Source of the DNA: Agrostemma githago | Lineage: Eukaryota; Streptophyta; Magnoliopsida; Caryophyllales; Caryophyllaceae | Length of the DNA stretch: 64,000 nucleotides | Direction: 5' to 3' | Assembly: GCA_958450325.1 (NCBI GenBank) | Contig: OY288251.1 | Span: forward strand, 63,443,666-63,507,665 | Shown: piece after piece, positions 12,741-22,087 of the stretch | Numbering within the stretch: the first letter of the stretch is position 1 | How the letters are laid out: every line of letters begins with the position of its first letter | Position numbers and translations under genes: made by a program | The notes under the pieces: generated by a model | What the model saw: the letters and a program-made list of their open reading frames with translations, nothing else | Told to the model about the DNA's origin: nothing | Databases searched by the model: none

Positions 12741-13091
12741 TGTGAAGGCAACCGCCAAGAAGCGTCAGAGCAAATCACCGAAAACACCTGGACCCACCCC
12801 CAGATCAGTCCCAGAAGAAAGACAATCGGCGATTAAGTCTCGGATACGGGGCTGTGGAGATGGGTTGGGTTGCTCCTTGAACCAGGGTGAACCTGCCCCG
12901 AACGCCATTGTCATGTCACTCGTATTTCGCCTGCGAGTGGGGCTGACGAGTGGGATGCTCAGCCTGCGAAAACACACCGCCGACTACTGCTTCCTCGACG
13001 ATAATGGGTACGACGAAAAGTAAGTGACCGTCTTTTGTTCCTGATGCGTGTTTCATATTACACCTACTAACCGGTGTCAACAAATCCGCAG

Positions 13092-14669
13092 TGAACGCTT
13101 TGGGTCCTACGGCCCTCGTGCGCAGCTGGAGAGGCGTGACATTCAATCGCTCTTCTCCGTCGGTGGCATGAGCGCCGCTGTGCTGGAGTGTTGGTCGCAC
13201 CTAATGAACTGGTGCAAATCAGACGACAACCGGCGTGGGTTATCCTCCCCCACGGACCCAACGATGGCGTGGTTCGGAATTCAACACATGGTATGCCCCC
13301 ATAACCTCCTACCTATCGCATTAAATAGTACAAATGATCCCCATTCACATTAAATAGTTAGAAATAATCACAAAGTTCACTTAGCACAGTCACACATGTT
13401 GACATGTACAATCACATGCTATCAGTTGCACAGTCACACATATTGAGGTGTACAATCACGTGAAATACGTTGCACAGTCACACATGTTGATGTGTACAAT
13501 CACTCTTGTTGAGGTGCACAATCACACTGTCATGTATAGTCACACTCTGCACGCTGCAAAGTCACGCAGCTTAGTCTGTACAATCACGTGCTATAATTTG
13601 CATAGTCAGGCATTAAATAGTACAAATGACCCCCATTGACATTAATAGTCAGACATCACTTTGCAGAGTCACTCTTGTTATGGTGCACAATCACGTGATA
13701 CAAGTTGTACAACCACGCACATTATATAGTCAGACATCCTAGAATTTGAAATCACACTGTCATGTATAGTCACACTCTGCACGCTGCAAAGTCACGCGGC
13801 TTAGTCTGTACAATCACACACTTTAGTCTGTACAATCACACACTTTGCGATGTGCAGCCACGCACATGATATATTCCATTCTCGCATCCTGTCACTGATG
13901 ACAACTAATATTCGCCATCCGTTAGGACTCACTGACCCGTATAATGGAACGACCCGACTCAAGTACCCCTGCGGACGAAGACACTGACGGTCTGTACGAA
14001 GCGTGGGACAGATTCATACAAGACTGCGCTGGGACATTCGACTTGAACGCCGAACTGTTGTTTTTCCCGGTGCATACTATGAGGCACTACGCGTGCGTGT
14101 GCGTCAACTTTAGAGAAAGAACAGTTGATATCCTCGATCACCAGACACACGCCCCAGGGTCGCATATGTTCCGGGTGTCCAGCGAGATAGTAAGTTGCAC
14201 GCATATGCTTTATTTCACCACGTCAAAAATATTCTACTGCTTGGGTGTTGATGTTTACTATTACCTAATACTGCAACAGATGCAAGCATTGAGGGTCTAC
14301 ATGGACGAGAAAGGGCTGATTAAGGGCAGTCACCTGGCGAATTTTGAGCATCGCCAAGTAAAATTGGAATGGCAGAGCGCCCGGAAGAACGATCCGGAGT
14401 CTGGCATTTTCTGCTTGATGTTCATGTGCCTGTACGACGGTGCGCCGTTCACCCACACTGATATTGGGTCAAAGCTCGGGAGGCGTTACTTGTCGTTCGA
14501 GGTGGCAGCAAGTCTCGTACTTGCTGACATGAATGAAGCTCGCGATGACGTGTTGCCGAAAATTCGCGCTTTCATAAGAAACGCTACGTGCATATGGATC
14601 AAACTCGATGACAAACGTAAGATGGGGAGACTCGTGGAACGAAAGACCTCAGCGAACCGTAAGGCATGA
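13092..14669 (+). other. C48 protease module 2, catalytic Cys replaced by Ser
   Basis: This aligns with module 1: RHYACVCVNF contains His 14085-14087, ILDHQ contains Asp 14136-14138, and a Trp-Gln pair is kept. At the nucleophile position the protein reads NDPESGIF instead of NDCGVY, giving Ser at 14400-14402 and two extra residues. Ser at this site normally abolishes thiol protease activity. The module may be a binding domain or simply decayed. No stop codon or frameshift lies in it. Confidence 0.65.
13291..13925 (+). repeat. TGTACAATCACAC repeats filling intron 7 of the Ulp1 gene
   Basis: A 635 bp intron with about twenty units at 13380-13870. It includes an internal duplication (13520-13580 resembles 13750-13820, both containing 'catgtatagtcacactctgc'). 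Introns 2, 4, 5, 6 and 8 lack the repeat and are only 68-90 bp long. Confidence 0.75.
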
Positions 14670-15281
14670 ATGTGTAGTGAAGTAAAAACATTTTTTTGTG
14701 AATATAGAAAAAATCTCATGTTCGAGTATCTTCTGAGTATCAGATGAATGACAACTCAGTATCAGGGTCGCATGTGCGACGTGATACAGTCACGCAACTT
14801 CTGACTCACAGTCACAGTCAAACTCCTGCAGAGTCATGACAGACGACCATAAAATCACCAATTAATTATACTAACTACCCCTGCATATATGTCCATCCAT
14901 TTACTTTCAGATTATTTCACCTTTAAAAAAAACCGATGGTTCCCTTATTTACAGAAGACACCAAAAAAAAATACACGCACCGTAAAATCGGATTATTTTC
15001 CAATAAGAAAACGATGGTTCAAAAACGATGTCGACAAAATATAAACTGTACATTGAGTGATGTTTGTGAGTGCGACTGCGAATTGATGTTTGTGAGTCTA
15101 AATGCACATTGAGAACACAAACCATCACCTCACTCTGCTAACCCTATTTACTTTAGAAGGATAGGACCCCCACCTAACTCAATTAATATTTACTGCCCCC
15201 TTTACTGCCTCCCCCCTTCAAATACCAACGCCATTTTTACACCAACTACTTCCAACTTCACCTCTTTAAACCTAACAAAAA
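14670..15281 (+). promoter_or_regulatory. Spacer and probable promoter of the first 92-aa gene
   Basis: This holds the 3' flank of the Ulp1 gene with a few AGTCACA repeats (14780-14840), then AT-rich DNA. A block at 15120-15280 is similar to the 170 bp before the second 92-aa gene. Both share a C-rich stretch, CTTCAAATACC or CTTTAAATACC (a possible TATA variant) 50-110 bp upstream of the ATG, and an ACTTCAACTTCACC-type leader. Confidence 0.5.
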
Positions 15282-15560
15282 ATGGCAAGCAAAATAGAAG
15301 AAATCAGAAAAATGATCGAGGAGTACGATGGTTTGTTGAATACCACTAGATCAAATGAATTAAGAGCCATGCAGCTAGTCGCTCCTGCCATAGACGTGAG
15401 GACCTATATGGCATCCATTGGCAGTACAGAAAAGGAGACCGAACTGGACAACTACATCGAATTCTTGATGAAAAAGTGTATCGGATGTTTCCACACTAAG
15501 AAAGCGTTGCAGTGTGATTTGGCCAACTTGAGGAAGATGCTTCAAAAAAACGGGGGTTAA
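15282..15560 (+). CDS. 92-aa protein of unknown function, copy 1
   Basis: An uninterrupted small ORF with an ATG in an AAAAAATGGCA context. I do not recognise the family. The sequence is rich in Lys, Glu and Leu, has no signal peptide or membrane segment, and looks largely helical, with possible coiled coil at residues 3-30 and 55-90. It has one His and three Cys that are not arranged as a zinc finger. It is paralogous to the ORF at 16317-16595: same length, no gaps and 64 of 92 residues identical by my count. The upstream and downstream flanks are duplicated too. Intact frames in both diverged copies argue for a real gene under selection. It sits between the Ulp1 gene and the transposase inside the MULE, so a role in transposition or in interaction with those proteins is possible but not shown. 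Confidence 0.65.
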   Translation: MASKIEEIRKMIEEYDGLLNTTRSNELRAMQLVAPAIDVRTYMASIGSTEKETELDNYIEFLMKKCIGCFHTKKALQCDLANLRKMLQKNGG

Positions 15561-16316
15561 TTATGCATGTAGCGAAAATGAAGGGTGTAATGGACGTATC
15601 ATGTTTCAAGTATTGGATGTTTTAATGTGTTTTGAGATATAAAATATATAAGTAGTGGATGTTTTTACGTTTCAAGAATATTTTTATGTTGTTTCAGAAT
15701 GTGACTTTTCTATTTTTTCGCTATTTCTCTATCGTTGTTTCGCTATTTCTCTATTTTTAGGTTTCTACGCTTCATTTTGGAGAATCACTGTCAATGTGTT
15801 GTAGAATCATAGACATTATCTTGTACAATCACACTCCCACAATGCTACTGTAGAGTCACACCCTGCCTACTGTAGAGTCACATTCATTGTATTGCACAAT
15901 CACACTCACTTGTTTTGTGTCAACCAAATATTAAGTTAATACTGTTTGTAGCGTTTAAAGATAATGCATTCCAGAACAAAAACAATTTTACGGACCCCCA
16001 TGTTTTACGACTACGCCATATTAGAAATAATTAAGATTGACAAAAGACGTAACGACTACGCCATGTTTTACGACTACGCCATATTAGAAATAATTAAGAT
16101 CGACAAAACCGATGTGACTGTGAAGGGATGTTTGTGAGTCTCAATGAAACGTTGGGAAACACATTTTCACACTCCCTAACCCATTCATTTTCAACCCCCT
16201 ATTTACTGTCTCTCCCTCTTTAAATACCAACACCATTTTTATCACCTTAACCACTTCAACTTCACCACTTTTACCAGCCCCTACGTACAACTCCACCACT
16301 TCAACCTTATAAAAAA
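15561..16316 (+). repeat. Spacer between the 92-aa genes, part of a tandem duplication
   Basis: 15770-15960 (repeat-containing) is the counterpart of 16940-17135. 15985-16022 and 16060-16105 carry the block TTTACGACTACGCCATATT, which recurs at about 17264-17283. 16140-16316 is the leader of the second copy. The unit duplicated is roughly 1.0-1.1 kb. No other gene is seen. Confidence 0.6.
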
Positions 16317-16595
16317 ATGGCCAGCAAAATAGAAGAGATCAGAAGTTTGATTGAGGAGTACAATGGTTTATTGAATTCCACTGTGTCCAATGAATTAAGA
16401 GCCATGCAGCTAGTCGCAACTGCAATTGACGTGAGGAGCTTCGTGGCGTCCACTAGTGATACACATAAAAAGGCCGAACTGGACAACTACATCCAGTTCT
16501 TGATGAAGAAGTCTATGGAGTGTTTCCGCACAAGGAACAGGTTCCAGCGTGATTTGGCCAACTTGAATAAGATGCTTAAAAAGTACGGAGGTTAA
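16317..16595 (+). CDS. 92-aa protein of unknown function, copy 2
   Basis: The paralogue of 15282-15560, also exactly 92 codons from an ATG. The best conserved stretches are residues 1-9 (MASKIEEIR), 25-35 (SNELRAMQLVA) and 54-64 around ELDNYI and FLMKK. The variable centre (residues 41-53) and the charged C-terminus differ mostly by conservative changes. The cysteines are only partly conserved, which argues against a metal-binding fold. The protein is predicted to be helical and soluble. The 5' leader, with a CTTTAAATACC element and a C-rich stretch, is shared with copy 1. No homologue is recognised. The function is unknown, and the intact duplicated frame is the main evidence that it is real. 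Confidence 0.65.
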   Translation: MASKIEEIRSLIEEYNGLLNSTVSNELRAMQLVATAIDVRSFVASTSDTHKKAELDNYIQFLMKKSMECFRTRNRFQRDLANLNKMLKKYGG

Positions 16596-17522
16596 GTATG
16601 TATGGGTTAAGATGTAGTGTTTAGTAATGGTCATTTTTATTTGTTTTAAGTTTTAATGAATTTTAAAGTGTAGCGTTTAATGTTGAAGTGTAGCGTTTAA
16701 TGGATGTTTTTCGCATTATGTCGTAGAATGTTTTCCGCGTTTAAGGGTAAGCAAGTATTACATGTTGTGTAAGAGATGGACTTTTTCTAATGTACAAATA
16801 TTTCCATCGCTATTGCGCTATTTCTCTATTTCCATCGCTATTTTTCTAATGTACAGACACATGGTGTATAGTCACACTCAACAAGTTTTATAGTCACACT
16901 AGACATGGTGTATAATCACAATCATCATGTCATAGAACTAGTTTAGGTTTCTACACTTCATTTTGGAGAATCACAGTCAGTGTATTGAAGAATCACAGTC
17001 ATTATCTTGTACAATCACACTCCCACAATTAGTGAAACCACAGTCCACCTCTTGTTCTACAATCACACACTGCCTGCTGTAAAGTTGCACTCATTGTGTT
17101 GCACAATCACACTCACTTGTTTCGTGTCACCCAAATATTAAGGGCATAATGTTCCTGTACAGCTGTATTTGTAGCCAAAGATGCTGCAATCCAGAATAAA
17201 AACAACTGTTATTTCAATGTATTCTTACAGTCAAAGAAACAAAAACAATTTTACGGACCCCCACGCTTTACGACTACGCCATATTGGAAATAATTAAGGT
17301 CCGCAATAGCATATACAATATCACAGACCTTGACCATTTCAAACGTCGACAAGTCTTTATGTTTCACAAAGCAGGAAATCGCCCCCATGATCTAAGACTT
17401 AAACCATATTAGAAATGATTGAGGTCCGCAATATACGAAAACAATGTCACGGACCTTGACCATTTCAAACGTCGACAACCTTTGTGTTTCCAAAAAGAAT
17501 GTTCCTAAGTAACAGATGATAT
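16596..17522. repeat. Spacer with repeat blocks between 92-aa gene 2 and the transposase gene
   Basis: It contains AGTCACAC or ATCACAC repeats at 16850-17110, the TTTACGACTACGCCATATT block near 17264, and a second internal duplication around 17285-17470 (GGTCCGCAATA and CTTGACCATTTCAAACGTCGACAA each twice or more). No ORF here is credible. Confidence 0.55.
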
Positions 17523-18134
17523 TCATGAACAATCCTGCTCGGCAATCCCTGCCGGGTCCTCCTCCTCCTCAACATCAACAGGTGGGTACTCAGCAAATGG
17601 GTTGGGGCAGTTCCTCTTGTCATGGTGCCCCATCCTCTTGCAGTTCTTACACAGTCGTTTAGGCTTGGCGGCAATTGCAGCAACCTTCGCCTTAGAAGAA
17701 AGCATCTGCTTCCCATTGCCCTTGTTCTTGGCTTTCTTCGGGGGCAATATGGTTATTTCAATTGAGCTCGTACAGCCGAGGATCTCCTCTAATTCTTGCG
17801 TCTTGCTACAAAGCAGAGACAATATCGGACCTGAAGTCGCGAATGACGTCAGCTAGATTACTAACGTCTTCCTTACCCATTTTGCTGACATGACTGACGG
17901 TCTAATAGAACTCCGAGAACAGCCTCGTGACTGTAACAGAATTCTCATCGTGTAGGCGACTCTCTGACAGGGGACACGCATTAACATTACGTAGAGCATC
18001 CTTTGTCCATCTACATGCCACGTACCGTTCCGGGATCGTCTCCCGTCCTTTCGAAGAGTATATCCAAATGGCGTGCCTGCAAAGAATTCCATACCGACAG
18101 AACTTCCTGCAAGTACACCTGACCTCACAGGTAC

Positions 18135-18467
18135 CTGCGAGTGCATTAAAAAACACATAAAGAGTGCGACTGTTGACCGTACAGACGGTGGCTACGCAAC
18201 GTACGGGATAAGACTCCGTAAAGGTATGATCACAACCTTGACAGGATATAGTCACACCCATTATGCTGCATAGTCACAGTCCTTACGACGCAGAATCAAA
18301 CGAATTGCGTTGTACAATCACACGCACCGCGTTCCAGAGTCGCACCCTTTATTGTGTACAGTCACATTCAATGAATTATGGAAAAAAACTCGTTACGTTT
18401 AGAATCAAAACGTTTAGATCATATACTATGGCTACACGAAATGGACAGTGACTTTCTATGCCAGTAC
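18135..18467 (-). repeat. Transposase intron carrying AGTCACAC repeats
   Basis: The donor is CCAG|GTACTG on the minus strand and the acceptor CTCGCAG|GTACC. The exon frame continues from the YIVEYNP motif into the SWIM finger. 18240-18370 contains about six plus-oriented repeats of the same family as in the Ulp1 introns. Confidence 0.65.
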
Positions 18468-19881
18468 CTGGGTTGTATTCAACAATGTAGTTGCGGTCCC
18501 GGGTGGAGTCCAGTACTGTTGTCACTTCGATCCCGTCCTTCTCCTGATACCCACGAACGCTGCACGTGTACAGCGAAAACTTAACCTCTTCCTGAAAGTG
18601 TGCAAAGGCAACGTGTGTGTACACCCTTGCCGCGTGGCTCTCCATCGGATTTGTCGATCCAATTTTGGGGAATGACTGCAGGTTATCGTTGTCTAGCCTC
18701 TTCTGCATGTGCCTTTTGATCCATCGCACTTTCGAAACGCATCCAGAACTGGACCAACGTACCATTGTTGTCTTCAAACTTTTTGAAGAAACTGTTCTCA
18801 CTCTCTGATCTCTGCGTTGTCCTCATAATTCCGGACATCCTCACCTCCCTGCAATGCGCGGCGACCCATTTGCTCCTCTCTTCGAACATATTTTCGAACC
18901 ATTCGATCCCAACAGCATCATGGTCGATCATAATCCGCCCCCACCTGTCGTCGAACTCCGACGCCTCGATGTCATCATCCCATATAATTGCATTGAGAGC
19001 TTTTACAAAGTCCGAGGCCTCCTCTCTTGATCTGTCGTACTTTGTTGGAACCTTGTTCATGATGTGCCACGTGCAGCACCGTTGGTGCGCTGCTTTGAAT
19101 ATTTCGGAGACGGCTTTTAAAATTCCGGGATCCTGATCTGTAATGATATAACACGGTTCTTTCCCGCCAATGGCTTCCAGAAACCGGGAGAGGACCCATA
19201 TAAATGACTCGTAGTCCTCCTTAAATAGCAACGCCCCACAGAACGTGACAGACCGTTTGTGGTTGTCCATGCCAGTGAATGGTGTGAACACCATGGAATA
19301 CACGTTGGTTCCGTACGTTGGGTCGAACGAAACTACATCCCCGAATGCCGCGTAATTCCTTCGAGCTGCACCATCTGCCCAAATGACCCTGCGTAAGCTT
19401 CCGTCTGTATCCACATCGTAGTCAAAGTAGAAATCCTCCTGACTGTCCCTCAAACTCTTGAACCGGTCTATGAACAACTGACCATCCTGCTCGTGGACGA
19501 AGCACTTGACGTCCCTCCCCCAGTTCTTGAAATCAACCAACGATGCTCCGATGTTCTGATATCCGCCCGACAACTCCTTGCACATCCTGTATGTTCGAGT
19601 CGCCCCGATCTTCAGCTGCACACACAAAAATGCAACTGCATTGGTCTCGCACAGTTGGCAGTCAACCATACACTAACAACATTGTTGACAGACATTACGC
19701 ACCCTCGAGTTGCAGACGATCATCTCCTTGTGATATCTTGATAGATTTCGAGATGACTTTTGAAACTCTCTGTCCTTGACCGTCACAAGATCGTGGTTGT
19801 GTTCCTTGATGAACTCTTCAATATAAAACCCCCCGATCATTGCACAGAGCCTAATTCTTGCTCCACATTGCGTCCTCGTCG

Positions 19882-19886
19882 CCTTC
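19882..19886 (+). repeat. Target-site duplication CCTTC, left (Athila)
   Basis: CCTTC here and at 33292-33296 flank the complete LTR element. When the two sides are compared across one copy of the duplication, the transposase reading frame is continuous. Confidence 0.9.
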
Positions 19887-21339
19887 TGGCTAGGCTTGTC
19901 GTGAGCCTCCAAATTAAAATATTTATCCACTTCTAACACAAACTAGTAGTTAGTGAAAGTAGGGGTCGAACCCACAAGGAAGGTGATTATGCCGTTTAAG
20001 TGTGTGTAAATCTATATAATTTAGTAACCGAATGGGGGGATTTTAAGGTGTTGATTCTAAATCTAAAAAAACTAATGAAACAAATTAACAAAATAAAATA
20101 AACTAATATGAATAACGATGTAACAAATGTGAGAAAAATACTTGGACCAAGCAATATCCACCATCAAGTTTAACGAATTGATCATTGACTCTTCTAATTT
20201 ACAATTTATATCATAATACTTTTCTATGAAGTTTAATCGACTTCCAATTCCACTTATTCATAGTTATAAGATATGAGAAGCATACTCAAATAACCCTTAC
20301 GATATTGTCAACTTAAATCAAGCGTCTAAATAGTATCAATATGTAGATTAAAACGATGGAATTTAGCAAAGATGAAGAATGATTACTCAAGCGGTATCAC
20401 TTTGTTTCATACAAGTTTAATCCTTATAACTCAACAACGATGAAAAGCATGCGAATTGGTGAATTATATTTGTTACTCGGATATAGTTAAACAAACAAAA
20501 GATTCACTTAACTATTCTAGCAATGGTTTATCTATAACAAAAACTAGGTGATCAAGCTAGAAGATGAATTAACAAACCAAGAAATAATGCAAATTAAACT
20601 TGATATTCTAATATAAAAAATAAAATAGAAATGAGTCTTACAATTCACTAACTTGAAAGGCTTCAACTACTTGTTCCAAGAATAAGAACTTAGCCCTCCA
20701 TACAAAAGAAATACTTGCAAAATAAACTAGAAAATGTATGCGTTTTTGAGAATTACAAGTGATGATTGATGTGTTGGATGATCCCTGTGATGGTGAACTT
20801 CTCCTCCTTATATAGTCATCCATGGAGCATCTTCATCAATGGCTCATAAAGCCTCATAAAATGGCTCATAATGAAGAAGAAGAATAAAAGAGGAGAGTAA
20901 AGAAGAAGAACAAAAGACTAAAGAAAGAATCCTATGCGAAAAAGAATCCAAGAAGGAATCCAATGCATAAATTTCTGCCGCTGGCAGCGGATTTTTGGAA
21001 ATCTGCTGGCAAAAAATTCCGCTGGCAGCGGAATTTGGAAAATCCGCTGGCAGCAGATTTTAGAAATTCTCCACTTCTTCCTTCTACTTGGTCTGGGCTT
21101 CCACTTTCACTTTGGGCTTGATTTGTCTTCACTTCCAAAGGATTGTTGACACTTTAACCCAATAAACATTTCAATTACAACCCATATTACTTTTCACCCT
21201 TTAATCCACCTAATTACACATTTTATTATATTAACCCATTAATTACGACATGCACACAATAATCCGTCAAAACACACCCAAATCTACAAAATAGTCAACT
21301 AAGTGACCCTTATTAATCCCTACTAAACTAGACTAATCA
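19887..21339 (-). repeat. Athila 3' LTR
   Basis: 1453 bp, starting TGGCTAGGC and ending ACTAATCA on the plus strand. It has a TATA motif on the minus strand at 20808-20814 (TATATAAGG). A cluster of CCGCTGGCAGCGG palindromes lies at 20975-21060. It is 29 bp longer than the other LTR because the palindrome cluster holds one more unit. Confidence 0.9.
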
Positions 21340-22087
21340 AACATCCCCACGCTTAGATCTTTACTCGTCCTCGAGTAAATTAATTCAAAATAATGATCCT
21401 CCACAAGGTCTATACAGCGAAGCGTAGGTAGCTTGATACAACCAAAAACTACTCTCGACTCTCACACTCCCTCCTTATAACATCCCTCAAAAAATATATA
21501 TGGTCAAAGGAATAAAATAACCTATTCACCAAGACCATACTACAATCAATGCCCGCTCACACACAAAAAATCACAACACCAACTACAGAAAAACGGTTGA
21601 CAAATAAAAACATGTAGTTGACATCTACTTATCACTCCAACTCTAAGATGATCCTAAACCCGAATCACCCTTCTAACCTCTTTATGACTCCCGAATCATG
21701 AAGAAATAGCAAAAATAGTAATCAAAATAATGATTTTTTTTTTCTAATCCCTCATTTTGCCTAAACCGCCCGCCCTTGCGGGTTTTCGATTTAGCTTTTA
21801 TTCCTCACTTCTACTCTCATGGCACGCTTCTCGTTTCTTCATTTTACCCGGAGCGCCCTTTCGGGTTTTCACTCCGTCCTCGGCCATATACCCATTTTTG
21901 CCTAGGCGCTCGCCCTTGCGAGTTTTCACCTAGCCGGGTTTTTTTTTTCTTTTCTTTTTTTTTTAAAAAAATTTTTAATTTTTTTTCGATTTTTTTTCTC
22001 CCCACGCTTAATCTCCACATTGTCCTCAATGTGAGGAAAATTAAAGAAAAAGACATAGAAAATGAGAAGAAGGAACATACCAAGCAA
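21340..22087 (-). other. Athila 3' untranslated region with structured repeats
   Basis: This lies between the extra ORF and the 3' LTR. Next to the LTR the minus strand reads AAGCGTGGGGATGTT, the likely polypurine tract. 21755-21935 contains three covarying hairpins (separate entry). 21940-22010 is a T/A-rich tract. No gene is present; the plus-strand ORF at 21776-22198 is a shadow. Confidence 0.6.
21761..21933 (-). ncRNA. Three related hairpins with covarying stems in the Athila 3' region
   Basis: Units are at 21761-21794, 21849-21876 and 21902-21933. On the minus (transcribed) strand each has an outer stem, then AAAA, then a small inner stem-loop, then the closing strand. Outer stem pairs are CTAAA/TTTAG, CGGAG/CTCCG and CTAGG/CCTAG, so the sequence changes while pairing is kept. 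A U-G wobble sits at the same position in all three and is a mismatch on the other strand. The inner part is CCCGC-AAGG-GCGGG, CCC-GAAA-GGG and CTCGC-AAGG-GCGAG. This looks like a cis-acting RNA structure of the element rather than an independent gene. The function is unknown. Confidence 0.55.

Larger units (their letters stand above)
8707..14669 (+). pseudogene. Ulp1-like (peptidase C48) gene with two tandem protease modules
   Basis: Gene model with nine exons: 8707-10152, 10542-11500, 11574-11757, 11977-12099, 12168-12314, 12400-13019, 13092-13290, 13926-14189 and 14280-14669. All introns are GT-AG and the frame stays open apart from two TAG codons (11235-11237 and 12091-12093). The total is 1444 codons. 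The N-terminal 480 residues hold a Lys-rich nuclear-type region (residues 1-150) and the alpha-helical domain typical of plant transposon Ulp1-like proteins (a D-V-H-D-C-L-Q-L-P motif near residue 255, then a DEFVRRFVLFALSSF block). An acidic linker follows, then C48 module 1 and module 2. Ulp1 proteases cut SUMO from proteins; for transposon copies the target is unknown. The two stops would end translation before either protease module, so this copy is probably inactive. Confidence 0.75.
17523..19886 (-). pseudogene. FAR1/MULE-type transposase, main part
   Basis: Minus-strand gene model. The remainder of the N-terminal exon is 19886-19703, followed by an 87 bp intron (19702-19616), exon 19615-18468, a 333 bp intron (18467-18135) and an exon from 18134 to about 17523. 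Domains in order are the end of the FAR1 DNA-binding domain (KEHNHDLV motif), a MULE transposase core (FDPTYGTN and ITDQDP acidic residues, then CCTWHIMNKV), a TTQRSESEN motif, a SWIM zinc finger (C-T-C...C-R-H near 18115-18060) and a CCHC zinc knuckle (C-x2-C-x4-H-x4-C near 17655-17605). Defects are a 1-base frameshift near 18715, a TAG at 17904-17902 and a further frameshift near 17820. The 5' part of the gene is at 33292-33571, cut off by the Athila insertion. It would bind the MULE ends and catalyse cut-and-paste. Confidence 0.8.

Noticed and set aside
18765..19136. 123-codon plus ORF
   Set aside because: Shadow of the transposase exon on the opposite strand.
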